35,022 nucleotides of DNA from Chloroflexota bacterium (GCA_025924845.1 JAICHN010000002.1:1-35022); one strand, 5' to 3'; positions 8,182 through 16,159 are shown, numbered from the stretch's first letter. The notes: generated by a model not told the origin, from the sequence alone. A program made the numbers and translations.

Positions 8182-8451
8182 TTACGAGGTGCCTTTGGCC
8201 TTGCTCAGGGCAAGACCCAAAAAGATGCCGATCACAAATGCCGCGAATCCGGCCCCAACCGTCATGGCAAGACCAGCCTGCATGGCAGCCGTCGTCGCAG
8301 CCTGCCCAGCTTGGGCAGCGGCCGTCGTTGCTGCCTGGCCGGCCTGCGTTGCGGCCTGCGTCGCCTGTGCACCGGCTTGGGTCGCCGTCTGCACCGCCAA
8401 ATCCCGCTTTACGGTCTCGACATCCTGCTGTGTATCTTCGAGCGTCGGCAT
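8182..8451 (-). CDS. Small membrane protein with four 11-residue repeats
   Basis: I do not recognise a family. The 89-residue product has a charged N-terminus (MPTLEDTQQDVETVKRDL), then four consecutive 11-residue units at 23-33, 34-44, 45-55 and 56-66 (type ATQAGQAATTA), then one transmembrane helix at about 64-83 (GFAAFVIGIFLGLAL), and a short basic tail. The units are almost pure Ala/Gln/Thr/Gly, so an amphipathic or coiled helix leading into the membrane helix is likely. I prefer the ATG at 8451, with GGAG 8 bases upstream; an ATG at 8496 would add 15 residues but has a poorly spaced site. The stop is followed by a terminator-like hairpin. The low-complexity composition makes homology weak evidence here. 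Confidence 0.6.
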   Translation of the reverse strand: MPTLEDTQQDVETVKRDLAVQTATQAGAQATQAATQAGQAATTAAAQAGQAATTAAMQAGLAMTVGAGFAAFVIGIFLGLALSKAKGTS

Positions 8452-8595
8452 GCCGTTTTCTCCATTCACTGGATCGATTGCTTCGTCGGACTTCATAGCG
8501 AAAGCGAAAGCTTCCTGTCTACTCCAATTAGGTTCGCATGGGCACTCTAGCGGTGTATCCGCCGATTGGTGTCAGGTTCGAGGAAAATCGCACTA

Positions 8596-8624
8596 GTACT
8601 GCACGGCTGAGATGGCTCTAGAGT
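8596..8624 (+). repeat. Left terminal inverted repeat of the IS630-type element
   Basis: Begins GTACTGCACGG and ends CTAGAGT. It pairs with the right end at 9916-9944, with the first four and last five bases identical and scattered mismatches between. It is preceded by the duplicated TA. Confidence 0.75.
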
Positions 8625-8667
8625 AGAATGGGCGGGGAAGCAGGATGGAGTGAGAAGGGGGAGAGGG

Positions 8668-9915
8668 ATGCCGATTCCGCGGCCAGCCGCAGTGAAAGTG
8701 AGTAGGCGGCAGGGTGCGGCCCTGGAGCAGCTTGTGCGGGCGACCACCACACCGATGGGCGTGGTGCAGCGAGCGCGGTTGGTAGGAGCGATGGCGGCAG
8801 GGGGCAACAACACGCAGGTGGCGGCCCAGTATCAGGTGCGGGTGGCAACCCCACGGCTCTGGCGGCGACGGTGGCTGGAGGCGACCCCTCGGCCGGCCGC
8901 ACTCGAGGCGGACGGCTGCACGGACCAGGAACTGCGCGCGGCAGTGCAGGGCACCTTGGCGGCTGCCGCTCGACCCGGGGTGCCGCCGACCTTCAGCGAT
9001 GAGCAGGTGATTGGGATCCTCAACCTGGCCTGTACCCCGCCCGCAGATCTGCACGTCCCGATCAGCCAATGGACGGCGCGCGACTTGGCAGCGGTGGCCA
9101 TCGCGCAGGGCCTCGTGCCCCGCATCTCGCCCCGCTCGGTGGGGCGCTTTTTAAAAGGAGGCCGCGTTGCAGCCGCATCGCTCCCGCTATTGGCTCAGTC
9201 CGCCTCCGGAAGACCCCGTTGCCTTTGAGCGGCAAGTGGCCGCCGTCTGCGCCTGCTATCAGGAGGCAACCGCTTTGGAGGAGCGGGGCACCCACACCGT
9301 GAGCACCGACGAGAAAGGGGGCATCCAGGCCCTGGAGCGCGCCCATCCCGGTCTGCCGAGGCGGCCCGGGCAGGTGGCGCGGCGGGAATTCGAGTATATC
9401 CGCCACGGCACCCAGTGCCTGATGGCCAACCGGCAAGTCGCGACGGGACGGATCCTCGCTCCCAGCGTCGGTCCTACCCGGACCGAGGAGGACTTTGTCG
9501 CCCACCTGGACCAGACGGTGACGACCGACCCCGACGCCGGTTGGGTTTTCCTGGTCGACAACCTGAATACGCACTGCTCCGCCGGCCTGGTGGTCTGGGG
9601 CGCCACGGTAGCCTCCGCTCCCGGGTTACCCGCGCCGCCTTCCTGGCCGATCCCGCCCACCGCATCCGCTTCGGCTACACCCCGCCCCAGTGCTCCTGGC
9701 TCAATCACGTGGAAATCTGGTTCGCCACCCTGACTCGACCCCTCCTCCGGCGGGGCAGCTTCCCCTCACCCGAGGCCCGGCGGGAGAAACTCTTCGCCTT
9801 TATTACCTACTACAATGCCGCGCGAGCCAAACCGATCACCTGGACCTACACAGGGCGCAACAAGGCTCTTGCCCCACCGCCCACAACAGCCACTCCCCTC
9901 CATCGCGCCGCATGA
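8668..9915 (+). pseudogene. IS630-family transposase, interrupted by two frame changes
   Basis: A DDE transposase split over three frames. Segment 1 (8668 to about 9155) has the helix-turn-helix region (ARLVGAMAAGGNNTQVAAQY) and ISPRSVGRFLK. Segment 2 (about 9155 to 9600) has the first two catalytic Asp (VSTDEKGGIQALE and VFLVDNLNTH). Segment 3 (about 9600 to 9915) has the Glu (CSWLNHVEIWF) and the C-terminus TWTYTGR. The first break is at TTTTTAAAAGGAGG, where +1 slippage restores the frame; the same GGAGG also stands 5 bases before a TTG that could start segment 2. The second break also appears to lack about a dozen residues usually found between the second Asp and Glu, so it looks like a true deletion and the enzyme is probably dead. 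Confidence 0.85.
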
Positions 9916-9944
9916 ACTCTCTACCAACTTCTGTCTTGGGGTAC
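9916..9944 (-). repeat. Right terminal inverted repeat of the IS630-type element
   Basis: Read inward on the minus strand it begins GTACCCCAAGAC and ends TAGAGAGT. It is followed outward by the duplicated TA at 9945-9946. Confidence 0.75.
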
Positions 9945-10765
9945 TAGCCCATCGCCTGCGCCGCGCCGCCGCGTTCGTGGCCCACCAGTTCGCATACCTT
10001 GAAAAATCCCCGCTTCCTCAGTATAGGGGCTGAGGACTGCCGCTGCGCCTGCACCACCGCCGCCGTGCAGCCCACCTCTCTGGCGTACCCAAGCCGCGCA
10101 CCTACCATTGCTATATACACCCCTCGGTTGCGAAATTCGCTACTCGTGAACGCGTTACGCAAGTACGCGATACCGTTCCCTTCGACCCGCAAAACCGAGC
10201 AACCGGCCGGGTTGCCGTCAACATATGCAACATAGACCTGCGCTTCGCGCTGACCCTGCAAAATCAGCCGTTTCGCCGCCGCCAGCCGCTCGGCGCGCAC
10301 GGACTCGTCGGTATTGCCTCTCAGGCACAACGCAACGTAGGCATCCATATTCTCGGCACTGAGTTGGTCTACTCGGACGCCGGTAGGGTCGGGATAGGGC
10401 CAGGAAAGATCCTCCAACGCTAGACCCTCCCAAAAGATCCTCGGGGCCAGGCCGCGCGCCGCCAGCAGTTCCCCGACGTTCACCGGTCGCGCGCTCGGCC
10501 CTGTAATCCAGACAAAGTGACGCTCAGCGTCACCGACCTCGGCCAGTAGCGCGTCGAGTTGCTGCTCCGCGTGCCCTTCGTCGAAGCGCAGTCCGCCCCC
10601 GAAACCATCGTTGCCAAACCATTTAGCGTCAAGACAATGGACCAGGGCATGGTTGCCGCCAAGTAGCGTCTCCCGTTCTCCTTCATAAGTCCACGAGTAC
10701 TCATAGATGGCGTTTTCCGCCGCCAAAGCCAGCTCATCCCGCGTGAAGTGCGGTTTTTCGGCCAA
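9944..10765 (-). CDS. GNAT-family N-acetyltransferase
   Basis: A 273-residue protein whose C-terminal half is a GNAT domain: AYVDGNPAGCSVLRVEG (strand 4), NAFTSSEFRNRGVYIAMVGA (the acetyl-CoA motif, with RNRG in place of the commoner Q/RxxGxG/A) and SSAPILRKRGFFKVCE at the end. The N-terminal 130 residues look like a second, degenerate GNAT-like half, common in double-GNAT proteins. The acceptor is unknown. It starts at a TTG (10763-10765) with AGGGG about 9 bases upstream, 6 bp after the stop of the serine hydrolase gene, so it is the last gene of the uptake operon. Its stop codon coincides with the IS insertion site, but the protein is not shortened. Confidence 0.83.
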   Translation of the reverse strand: MAEKPHFTRDELALAAENAIYEYSWTYEGERETLLGGNHALVHCLDAKWFGNDGFGGGLRFDEGHAEQQLDALLAEVGDAERHFVWITGPSARPVNVGELLAARGLAPRIFWEGLALEDLSWPYPDPTGVRVDQLSAENMDAYVALCLRGNTDESVRAERLAAAKRLILQGQREAQVYVAYVDGNPAGCSVLRVEGNGIAYLRNAFTSSEFRNRGVYIAMVGARLGYAREVGCTAAVVQAQRQSSAPILRKRGFFKVCELVGHERGGAAQAMG

Positions 10766-10771
10766 GTCCAG

Positions 10772-12169
10772 CTACCCCTTCTGTTTCAAGATCGGTACGT
10801 CGCTCCACACGGCGCGCACCTGATCGTCATGAATCGTGAATGTTGCCGTATTTCCCGTGCGCCCACGACCCGATAGCACGAAGTCAAACTCGCCGACTGG
10901 ACGAAGGAACATGTCGCCGGCCACGCGCCGCTCGTCCGCCGGATAGGTGTGGGCAACCAGACGGTAGCCGTCCAGTTCGATCGGGAGCGCGGCGGGAACA
11001 GAGTTCTGAACGACCTGAGGCTCGTAGACTCCCGCCAGAAGCGGCCAGCGCGAGCGATCGGGCACATAATCCGGGTCAACCGCCGGAAAAGTACGCGACG
11101 GCTCGCGACCGAGCAGGATGGCGGCGATGCCCTCGCCCAATATGCCGTTTACCGCGCTCGAGCTATTGGAAAGGACCGCTACGGCGATGCCCTTCTCCGG
11201 CACGACGACGAACTGCGAGCCCATGGTGATCGCCGATCCCCCATGCTCGATGAAGGTCAGCTCGCCGCGGCGCTCGATCATCCAGCCTAGACCATACCCT
11301 CGGCTCGCCCCGTCGCTGCCCCGGATTCCCGACGGCAAGGCGGCGTGCGGGCGAAGCGCCTCCGCGAACACATCGGCGGATAGCACGGCGCCGCGCTCGC
11401 CCTTCCCGCGTGCCAGCACGGCATGTAACCAACGCAAAGCATCACGGGCCGACAAAAGCAGTTCCGCGCCGGCTGCCGAGGCCGCCCGGCTATGCGGGAA
11501 GAACGACGGATAGGGCGCGCCTTCCGGCCCAAAGTCGTGGGCCACGGCAACGTCTCCCCGCTGTTGAAAGGCAAAGCAGGCGTCCTCGAATCCGAGCGGC
11601 GCGAAGACCTCCTGGGCCATGTAGCTCTCGTAGGAGTGGCCCGTCACCACCTCGACTATGCGACCTGCCAGGGCAAACCCGTCGTTGGCATATGCCCATT
11701 GATCCCCCGGTGGACCAATCGGAACTCGATCCCGCAATGAATCGACGTAGCGAGCCAGTGCGTCATCCGCCGTGTCGTCGGAAAAGAGGAACTCGGTTTG
11801 GGTAGAGAGTGTGGGCGGCAGACCTGCCGTGTGCGTGATCGCCTGGCGAATCGTGATTGCCTCCGCGTGCGCCTGATCCGCCATGCGGAAACTGGGGATA
11901 TGCCGCGTCACGGGATCGTCCAGCCCTAACAATCCCCGCTGCTCAAGCTGGAGCACGGCGACGCAGGTCAGGGCCTTGGTCGTTGAGCCGATCACCACGC
12001 TTGAGCGCTCGGTCATGGGCGCCCCGCTTGCCGTGTCCGCCGTGCCGTAGCCGCTGAGCAAAATGGTTTCGTGGTCAGCGATTACCCCCACCGAGACACC
12101 CGGCGTCTGTCCCAGGCGTGTTTGCTCGGCGATAAACTCCTCGATCCGCGTCAGATGTGTACTCACCAC
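10772..12169 (-). CDS. Serine hydrolase of the beta-lactamase / class C fold
   Basis: A 465-residue member of the large beta-lactamase-related family (esterases, D-aminopeptidases, class C-like enzymes). The nucleophile motif is SxxK in VIGSTTKALT (S62, K65), the YxN motif is YAND (Y160, N162), and HGG in FIEHGGSAITMG takes the place of KTG. GLPPTL and YGLGW are further family marks. The last 100 residues form a small beta-rich domain (LLAGVYEP and on). There is no signal peptide, so it acts in the cytoplasm. Two adjacent GTG codons could start it; I take the second (12169), 5 bases from GGGGAG. Its position right after peptide permease genes suggests hydrolysis of an imported peptide or amide, which is inference. 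Confidence 0.87.
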   Translation of the reverse strand: MVSTHLTRIEEFIAEQTRLGQTPGVSVGVIADHETILLSGYGTADTASGAPMTERSSVVIGSTTKALTCVAVLQLEQRGLLGLDDPVTRHIPSFRMADQAHAEAITIRQAITHTAGLPPTLSTQTEFLFSDDTADDALARYVDSLRDRVPIGPPGDQWAYANDGFALAGRIVEVVTGHSYESYMAQEVFAPLGFEDACFAFQQRGDVAVAHDFGPEGAPYPSFFPHSRAASAAGAELLLSARDALRWLHAVLARGKGERGAVLSADVFAEALRPHAALPSGIRGSDGASRGYGLGWMIERRGELTFIEHGGSAITMGSQFVVVPEKGIAVAVLSNSSSAVNGILGEGIAAILLGREPSRTFPAVDPDYVPDRSRWPLLAGVYEPQVVQNSVPAALPIELDGYRLVAHTYPADERRVAGDMFLRPVGEFDFVLSGRGRTGNTATFTIHDDQVRAVWSDVPILKQKG

Positions 12170-12184
12170 CACTCCCCGTGTAGA

Positions 12185-13069
12185 TCAGCGACGCCGGTCC
12201 AGCCAATCGGCCAGGCCGTCGCCCAAGAAAGCAAAAGACAGGCCGCTCGCCATGATCGCGAAACCGGGGAAAGTGGAGACCCACCAGGCCGAGTAGATAT
12301 ATACTCTGCCGTCCGAAATCATTGTGCCCCAGTCGGACTGCGGCGGCTGCGCTCCCAGGCCCAGGAAGCTCAGAGCTGACATCAGCAATATGACCTGGCT
12401 TATGTCAAGCGTCGCGTAGACCACGGCCGGCGTAGCCACATTGGGCAGAATATGGCGAAGCATGATTCGTCCGTTGGAGGAGCCGATTGCCCGGCAGGCT
12501 TCCACGTACTCCCGCTCCCGCACCGTGAGCACCTGGCCGTAGATAATGCGCGCGTAGGTTGTCCAGTCTACCAATATGATCGCGATAGCCACGCTGCTCA
12601 AGCCGGGGCCAAGCGCGGCCAGCAGGGCAATTACCAGTACTACGTAGGGAAACGAGATCAGCAGATCCAGCAGCCGCATGATCAGCCCACCGAGCAGGCC
12701 GCCGAAGTAGGCCGCGATCAGGCCGAGCAGGGAACCCAGCGCCGCCGAGACCAGGACGCAGCCGACACTGATTCCCAGGGCATACCTGGCCCCATAGAGG
12801 ATGCGTGTAAACTCGTCGCGGCCCTCGGCGTCCGTTCCCATCAGATGGGCTCGGCTTGGTCCCAGCACTCCCTGCGTAATATCGCCGGTGTTAGGGTCGT
12901 AACGCGCTAGGAACGGTCCAATGACGGTGGCGAAGGCCAGGCAGAGCACCAGCGTGATCCCGATCAACAGCGAGACGTGCGCCCGTAGCCAAGCCGCCCT
13001 GCCGCCCTGGTGCGTCAGGTCGATTAGGCCGACTTCCTCCGCCACTGGTGTGCTCATCGGTACCTGCAT
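12185..13069 (-). CDS. Peptide-type ABC transporter permease, DppC/OppC family
   Basis: Second inner-membrane subunit of a peptide/nickel-type importer. It is 294 residues with about six membrane segments. LMGTDAEGRDEFTRILYGAR is the family's N-terminal hallmark. The EAA loop that meets the ATPase reads EACRAIGSSNGRIMLRHILP. The ending LGDGLADWLD is typical. The ATG at 13069 has GAGG 7 bases upstream and lies 10 bp after the DppB stop; an ATG at 13057 is possible. No ATPase genes follow: the next gene is a serine hydrolase, so the transporter must borrow DppD/DppF-like subunits from elsewhere. Confidence 0.94.
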   Translation of the reverse strand: MQVPMSTPVAEEVGLIDLTHQGGRAAWLRAHVSLLIGITLVLCLAFATVIGPFLARYDPNTGDITQGVLGPSRAHLMGTDAEGRDEFTRILYGARYALGISVGCVLVSAALGSLLGLIAAYFGGLLGGLIMRLLDLLISFPYVVLVIALLAALGPGLSSVAIAIILVDWTTYARIIYGQVLTVREREYVEACRAIGSSNGRIMLRHILPNVATPAVVYATLDISQVILLMSALSFLGLGAQPPQSDWGTMISDGRVYIYSAWWVSTFPGFAIMASGLSFAFLGDGLADWLDRRR

Positions 13070-13078
13070 CGGCCGCCT

Positions 13079-14014
13079 CTACGCATTCCTGATTCTGGGA
13101 TCGATCAGCCGGTAGACCACATCGGTGATTAGATTGACCACAACGAACAGCATCGCCAGAACCAGGGCGCCCGCCTGCACCATCGGGTAGTCGCGATAAT
13201 TGATCGCGCCGATCAGCAGAAACCCGACTCCCGGCAGACCGAACACCGACTCAATCACCACCGCCCCGCCGAGCAGGTAACCCATGTTCACGCCCACCAC
13301 GGCCACGGTCGGGATTAGTGCATTGCGCAGTACGTGCTTGAACACCACGGTGGCGCGCCGCAGGCCCTTGGCGCGCGCCGTACGCACATAGTCGGTACGC
13401 AAGACGTCGAGGAGCCCGGTGCGCAGGGTGCGCACGATCAGCGGGAAGATGGAGAGCGCGATCACGAACGACGGCAGAATAAGATGATAGAGATGCTCGC
13501 CGAAACTGGAGCCATAGCCCGCGATTGGGAAGATTCTCCATCTGGAACCAAGCAGCAACATGAGCAAGAGGGCCAACCAGAAGGAAGGCATGGTAAAGCC
13601 GACAATGGTGACCAGGCGAATCACAACGTCGGGCCAGCGGTCCCGCTTGAGGGCGGCCATTGCCGCCAGCGGCACTCCCAACACCACGCTCATCAAGGTG
13701 CTAATCAGGGCCAGCAACAGGGTTTCCGGTAAGCGTGTCCAGAGGAGATCACGCACCGGAACCTGATACTGCACCGACACGCCCAGGTCACCGGTCAGTA
13801 AACGGCCCGCGAAGTGTACATACTGCAATGGTAGAGGATCATCAAGGTGCCAGGCATGATGAAGGGCGGCAATAGCCTGGGGCGTGGCCCGGAAGCCGAG
13901 CATGACCTGAGCGGGATCGCCGGGGATGAGGTGGATGAGCAGAAAAATCGTAAGCGAAATACCGATGGACAAAGGGATAAGACCCAGAACGCGCCGGGCA
14001 ACAAACACCGCCAT
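13079..14014 (-). CDS. Peptide-type ABC transporter permease, DppB/OppB family
   Basis: First permease subunit, 311 residues, six or so membrane helices. The N-terminus VARRVLGLIPLSIGISLTIF with LIHLIPGDPA is the classic DppB opening. The ATPase-contact loop reads DYVRTARAKGLRRATVVFKH, and it ends DVVYRLIDPRIR. The ATG start has GAGG 5 bases upstream. It lies between the binding-protein gene (75 bp upstream, with an intervening hairpin) and the DppC partner. Confidence 0.95.
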   Translation of the reverse strand: MAVFVARRVLGLIPLSIGISLTIFLLIHLIPGDPAQVMLGFRATPQAIAALHHAWHLDDPLPLQYVHFAGRLLTGDLGVSVQYQVPVRDLLWTRLPETLLLALISTLMSVVLGVPLAAMAALKRDRWPDVVIRLVTIVGFTMPSFWLALLLMLLLGSRWRIFPIAGYGSSFGEHLYHLILPSFVIALSIFPLIVRTLRTGLLDVLRTDYVRTARAKGLRRATVVFKHVLRNALIPTVAVVGVNMGYLLGGAVVIESVFGLPGVGFLLIGAINYRDYPMVQAGALVLAMLFVVVNLITDVVYRLIDPRIRNA

Positions 14015-14047
14015 GTCATCCTCAAATGGTTGGTTGGGCTCAAAACG

Positions 14048-14080
14048 CCGCCCGCCCGTCGACGTCCGAGGGGCGGGCGG
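14048..14080 (-). terminator. Hairpin with T-run between binding-protein and permease genes
   Basis: A perfect 10-bp stem (CCGCCCGCCC with GGGCGGGCGG) around a 13-nt loop, followed on the minus strand by CGTTTTGAG. It looks like a partial intrinsic terminator or mRNA-stabilising hairpin. It would leave more transcript for the binding protein than for the permeases, as is common in such operons. Confidence 0.6.
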
Positions 14081-14089
14081 ATCCGGCGT

Positions 14090-15682
14090 CTAGGAACTGA
14101 AATAACATTCCTCGATGCGGTAGTTCCCGGTAGCCAATACTTTGAACCCCTGGAGCCTCGAGGAGGAAACGCTGAGACTTGGCGTCTGGTAGAGAAAGAT
14201 CATCGGCGCGTCGTCGTGAAACATGTGATTGCACTGGTCATACAGTTTCTGGCGCTGGGCGCGGTCCTGGATTCCTGCCGCCTGAGCGGCCAGTTTATTC
14301 AAGGTGGGATTGTTGTAATAGGTCCAGATCGAATTGGTTCCCCCGGTTCCTACCATGGAGAAACTGACCAACTCATCCGGGTCCACGATGTCGCTGGTCA
14401 TATAGCCGATGCTCATCTCATAGTTCGTGGTCTCGGTCTTAGCCAGGGCGCTCGCATCCGGAAGCACGGAGATCGTGAGCTTGATCCCCAGCTTGGCGAA
14501 CTGCTGCTGGGCATACTCGGCGATCTGCTTGTCGAGCGTTTGCGTGCTGGCATCGATGATTATGTTGGTGGTAAAGCCGTTCGGGAACGAGGACTTCTTG
14601 AGCAGGCTCTTCGCCTTATCCAGATCGTAGGGGTACGCCTTAATCGAGGGGGTAGCACCATACATCTTGGGCAGGGCCTGGCCGCTGGTCTGCCCATAAC
14701 CGAATAAGAAGTGCTGGACGATGGCGTCCTTGTCCAGGGCATAGTTCATCGCCTGCCGGACCAGCTTGTCGCGCAGGTAGGGTTTGCCGGTGGTCTGAAT
14801 GGTGATGAAATGCGAGTCGAAAAACTGATCGCGATGTAGAGTCACGGTAGGATTGTTCTTCAGCGCCCCCGCCGACGCCGGGGGAACGAACAGGGCAACG
14901 TCGAGCTCCCCGTTCTGCACCTGAAGCACCCGCGTATTATCGTCCGCCACCACGACGCTGTGGAACTCATCGACGTAAGGCAATCCCGCGCGGAAATAGT
15001 GCGGATTCCGGGCCAGCACCACTTCGGCACCCTTGGTCCATTGCTTGAACATGAAGGGGCCGGTGCCAACGGGATGCTGAAAGAACTTTTCACCCTGACT
15101 CTTCACCAGCTTCATGGGCAGCACCGAGGTCGCGAACAGCGCCACGTCGGAGAGGAAAGGCGAGTGCGGTGCATTGAGGTGAGCCACCACGGTATGCGCG
15201 TCCATGACCTCCATGCCCTTAAACGCGCTGAACAGGAAGGACCATTGGCTGCTCTTCAGATTAACGGCCCGTTCCACGGAGAACTTCACGTCGGCCGCGG
15301 TGACCGGTGATCCATCATGGAACACGGCATTGGGGCGAAGGTGGAAGGTATACGTCTTCCCGTCCTTGGAGATATCCCAACTCGAGGCCAGCCCCGCCTC
15401 AATGCTCAAACCGTCCACGGTGGGCCGCGTCAGTGTATCGTAGATCAGGAGCATGGTCCAGATCGAGTTGTTATCCGAAACGGTCGGCCCATCGAATGAC
15501 TTGACGTCGCCAACCTGACCGAGGCGCACGCTGCCCCCTCGGGCCGGGGCACGCGTGCCGCCTTCCGCCAACGACGTGATGGGGCCGGCCATTGCGGCGC
15601 TGCCCGCCACCCCGGCCGCGGTCAACTGTAAGAATCGCTTGCGGGAGAAGAACGGATTATGAATCAGCGGAGCTCGGTCCAT
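14090..15682 (-). CDS. Extracellular solute-binding protein family 5 (peptide/nickel type)
   Basis: Captures the substrate outside the membrane for the permeases that follow. It is 530 residues, typical for family 5. The leader SRKRFLQLTAAGVAGSAAMAG resembles a Tat signal, but with Arg-Lys in place of the twin Arg; a Sec reading is also possible. The mature part opens GGSVRLGQVGDVKSFDGPTV and carries YTFHLRPNAVFHDGSPVTA, the family signature. The ATG at 15682 (10 bases after GAGGGG) is preferred to a GTG three codons upstream that sits too near the same site. It is the first gene of the operon, served by the promoter at 15852-15879 through a leader of about 160 nt. The ligand cannot be told from sequence. 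Confidence 0.94.
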   Translation of the reverse strand: MDRAPLIHNPFFSRKRFLQLTAAGVAGSAAMAGPITSLAEGGTRAPARGGSVRLGQVGDVKSFDGPTVSDNNSIWTMLLIYDTLTRPTVDGLSIEAGLASSWDISKDGKTYTFHLRPNAVFHDGSPVTAADVKFSVERAVNLKSSQWSFLFSAFKGMEVMDAHTVVAHLNAPHSPFLSDVALFATSVLPMKLVKSQGEKFFQHPVGTGPFMFKQWTKGAEVVLARNPHYFRAGLPYVDEFHSVVVADDNTRVLQVQNGELDVALFVPPASAGALKNNPTVTLHRDQFFDSHFITIQTTGKPYLRDKLVRQAMNYALDKDAIVQHFLFGYGQTSGQALPKMYGATPSIKAYPYDLDKAKSLLKKSSFPNGFTTNIIIDASTQTLDKQIAEYAQQQFAKLGIKLTISVLPDASALAKTETTNYEMSIGYMTSDIVDPDELVSFSMVGTGGTNSIWTYYNNPTLNKLAAQAAGIQDRAQRQKLYDQCNHMFHDDAPMIFLYQTPSLSVSSSRLQGFKVLATGNYRIEECYFSS

Positions 15683-15790
15683 TAACTGCACACCCCTCGT
15701 TGACTACTACGCGCCCAATCCAGACCACAGCCGAACACGGACGGCGCACCAAGCCGGGACGAAGAACAGAAGCGCCGCCATTGCATGGCC

Positions 15791-15826
15791 CCGTGGGCCC
15801 TTCCGGTGCCGGAACACTGCCCACGG
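15791..15826 (-). promoter_or_regulatory. Two-part hairpin in the leader of the first uptake operon
   Basis: An outer 8-bp stem (CCGTGGGC with GCCCACGG) encloses an inner inverted repeat (TTCCGG with CCGGAA). It lies in the transcribed leader between the predicted start point and the binding-protein gene. There is no T-run after it, so mRNA stability or a regulatory fold is more likely than termination. I do not match it to a known riboswitch. Confidence 0.4.
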
Positions 15827-15851
15827 TGCCCGGCATCGGCAAAGTGGGGTA

Positions 15852-15879
15852 ATTGTACCATTCACAAGGGCGCTGTCAA
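15852..15879 (-). promoter_or_regulatory. Sigma-70-type promoter of the first uptake operon
   Basis: On the minus strand a perfect -35 box TTGACA (15874-15879) and a -10 box TACAAT (15852-15857) are separated by 16 bp. They point toward the binding-protein gene. The rest of the 15683-16065 gap holds the leader hairpin, the tRNA-Arg terminator and no credible gene. Confidence 0.75.
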
Positions 15880-16033
15880 ACAGTTCCTCGGCACTGAAGC
15901 CGAACATCGCTTCCGCGCGGCATGGCCGGGCCATCTCACTCCAACGCACGGCAAAAGGACCTCGGCCTGAGCCGACGCCCTGTTGCGGTGCGTTGTTTTT
16001 CCTTACTCGCCTGATTTGCCCACGCATTTACGC

Positions 16034-16058
16034 CAAAAGCCCCGCAAATTGCGGGGCT
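16034..16058 (-). terminator. Intrinsic terminator after tRNA-Arg
   Basis: An 8-bp stem AGCCCCGC / GCGGGGCT with a 5-nt loop, followed on the minus strand by TTTT. It starts 8 nt beyond the tRNA 3' end. Confidence 0.85.
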
Positions 16059-16065
16059 CTTACTT

Positions 16066-16141
16066 TGGTACGCCCGACAGGACTCGAACCTGTAACCTCC
16101 AGATCCGCAATCTGGTGCTCTATCCATTGAGCCACGGGCGC
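16066..16141 (-). tRNA. tRNA-Arg, anticodon GCG
   Basis: A complete 76-nt cloverleaf. The acceptor stem GCGCCCG pairs with CGGGCGT (one G-U pair), the discriminator is A, and CCA is encoded. The D arm is GCTC/GAGC. The anticodon stem CCAGA/TCTGG holds the loop TTGCGGA, giving anticodon GCG for CGC and CGU codons. The T arm is ACAGG-TTCGAGT-CCTGT. Most bacteria read these codons with an ACG anticodon modified to inosine, so GCG is uncommon. It has its own promoter and terminator. Confidence 0.96.
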
Positions 16142-16159
16142 ACGCGCGAACGCTCTCCT

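Larger units (their letters stand above)
8596..9944 (+). mobile_element. Degenerate IS630-type insertion sequence (1349 bp)
   Basis: Both ends begin GTAC read inward and form imperfect terminal inverted repeats of about 29 bp (18 of 29 identical). Each end abuts a TA dinucleotide (8594-8595 and 9945-9946), matching the TA target duplication of the IS630/Tc1 group. Inside is a transposase broken into three frames. The right end sits at the stop codon of the neighbouring GNAT gene: target C-TA-G, so the TAG stop is kept whether or not the element is present. The element is probably immobile unless helped in trans. Confidence 0.85.

Noticed and set aside
8060..8624. CRISPR-like array, considered because of the 33-bp coding repeats and hairpins
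   Set aside because: The repeats are contiguous codons of one small protein with no spacers, and no cas gene is present.
13847..14707. 286-residue plus-strand frame antisense to the binding protein and DppB
   Set aside because: It spans two unambiguous genes and their gap, and its composition is random-looking.
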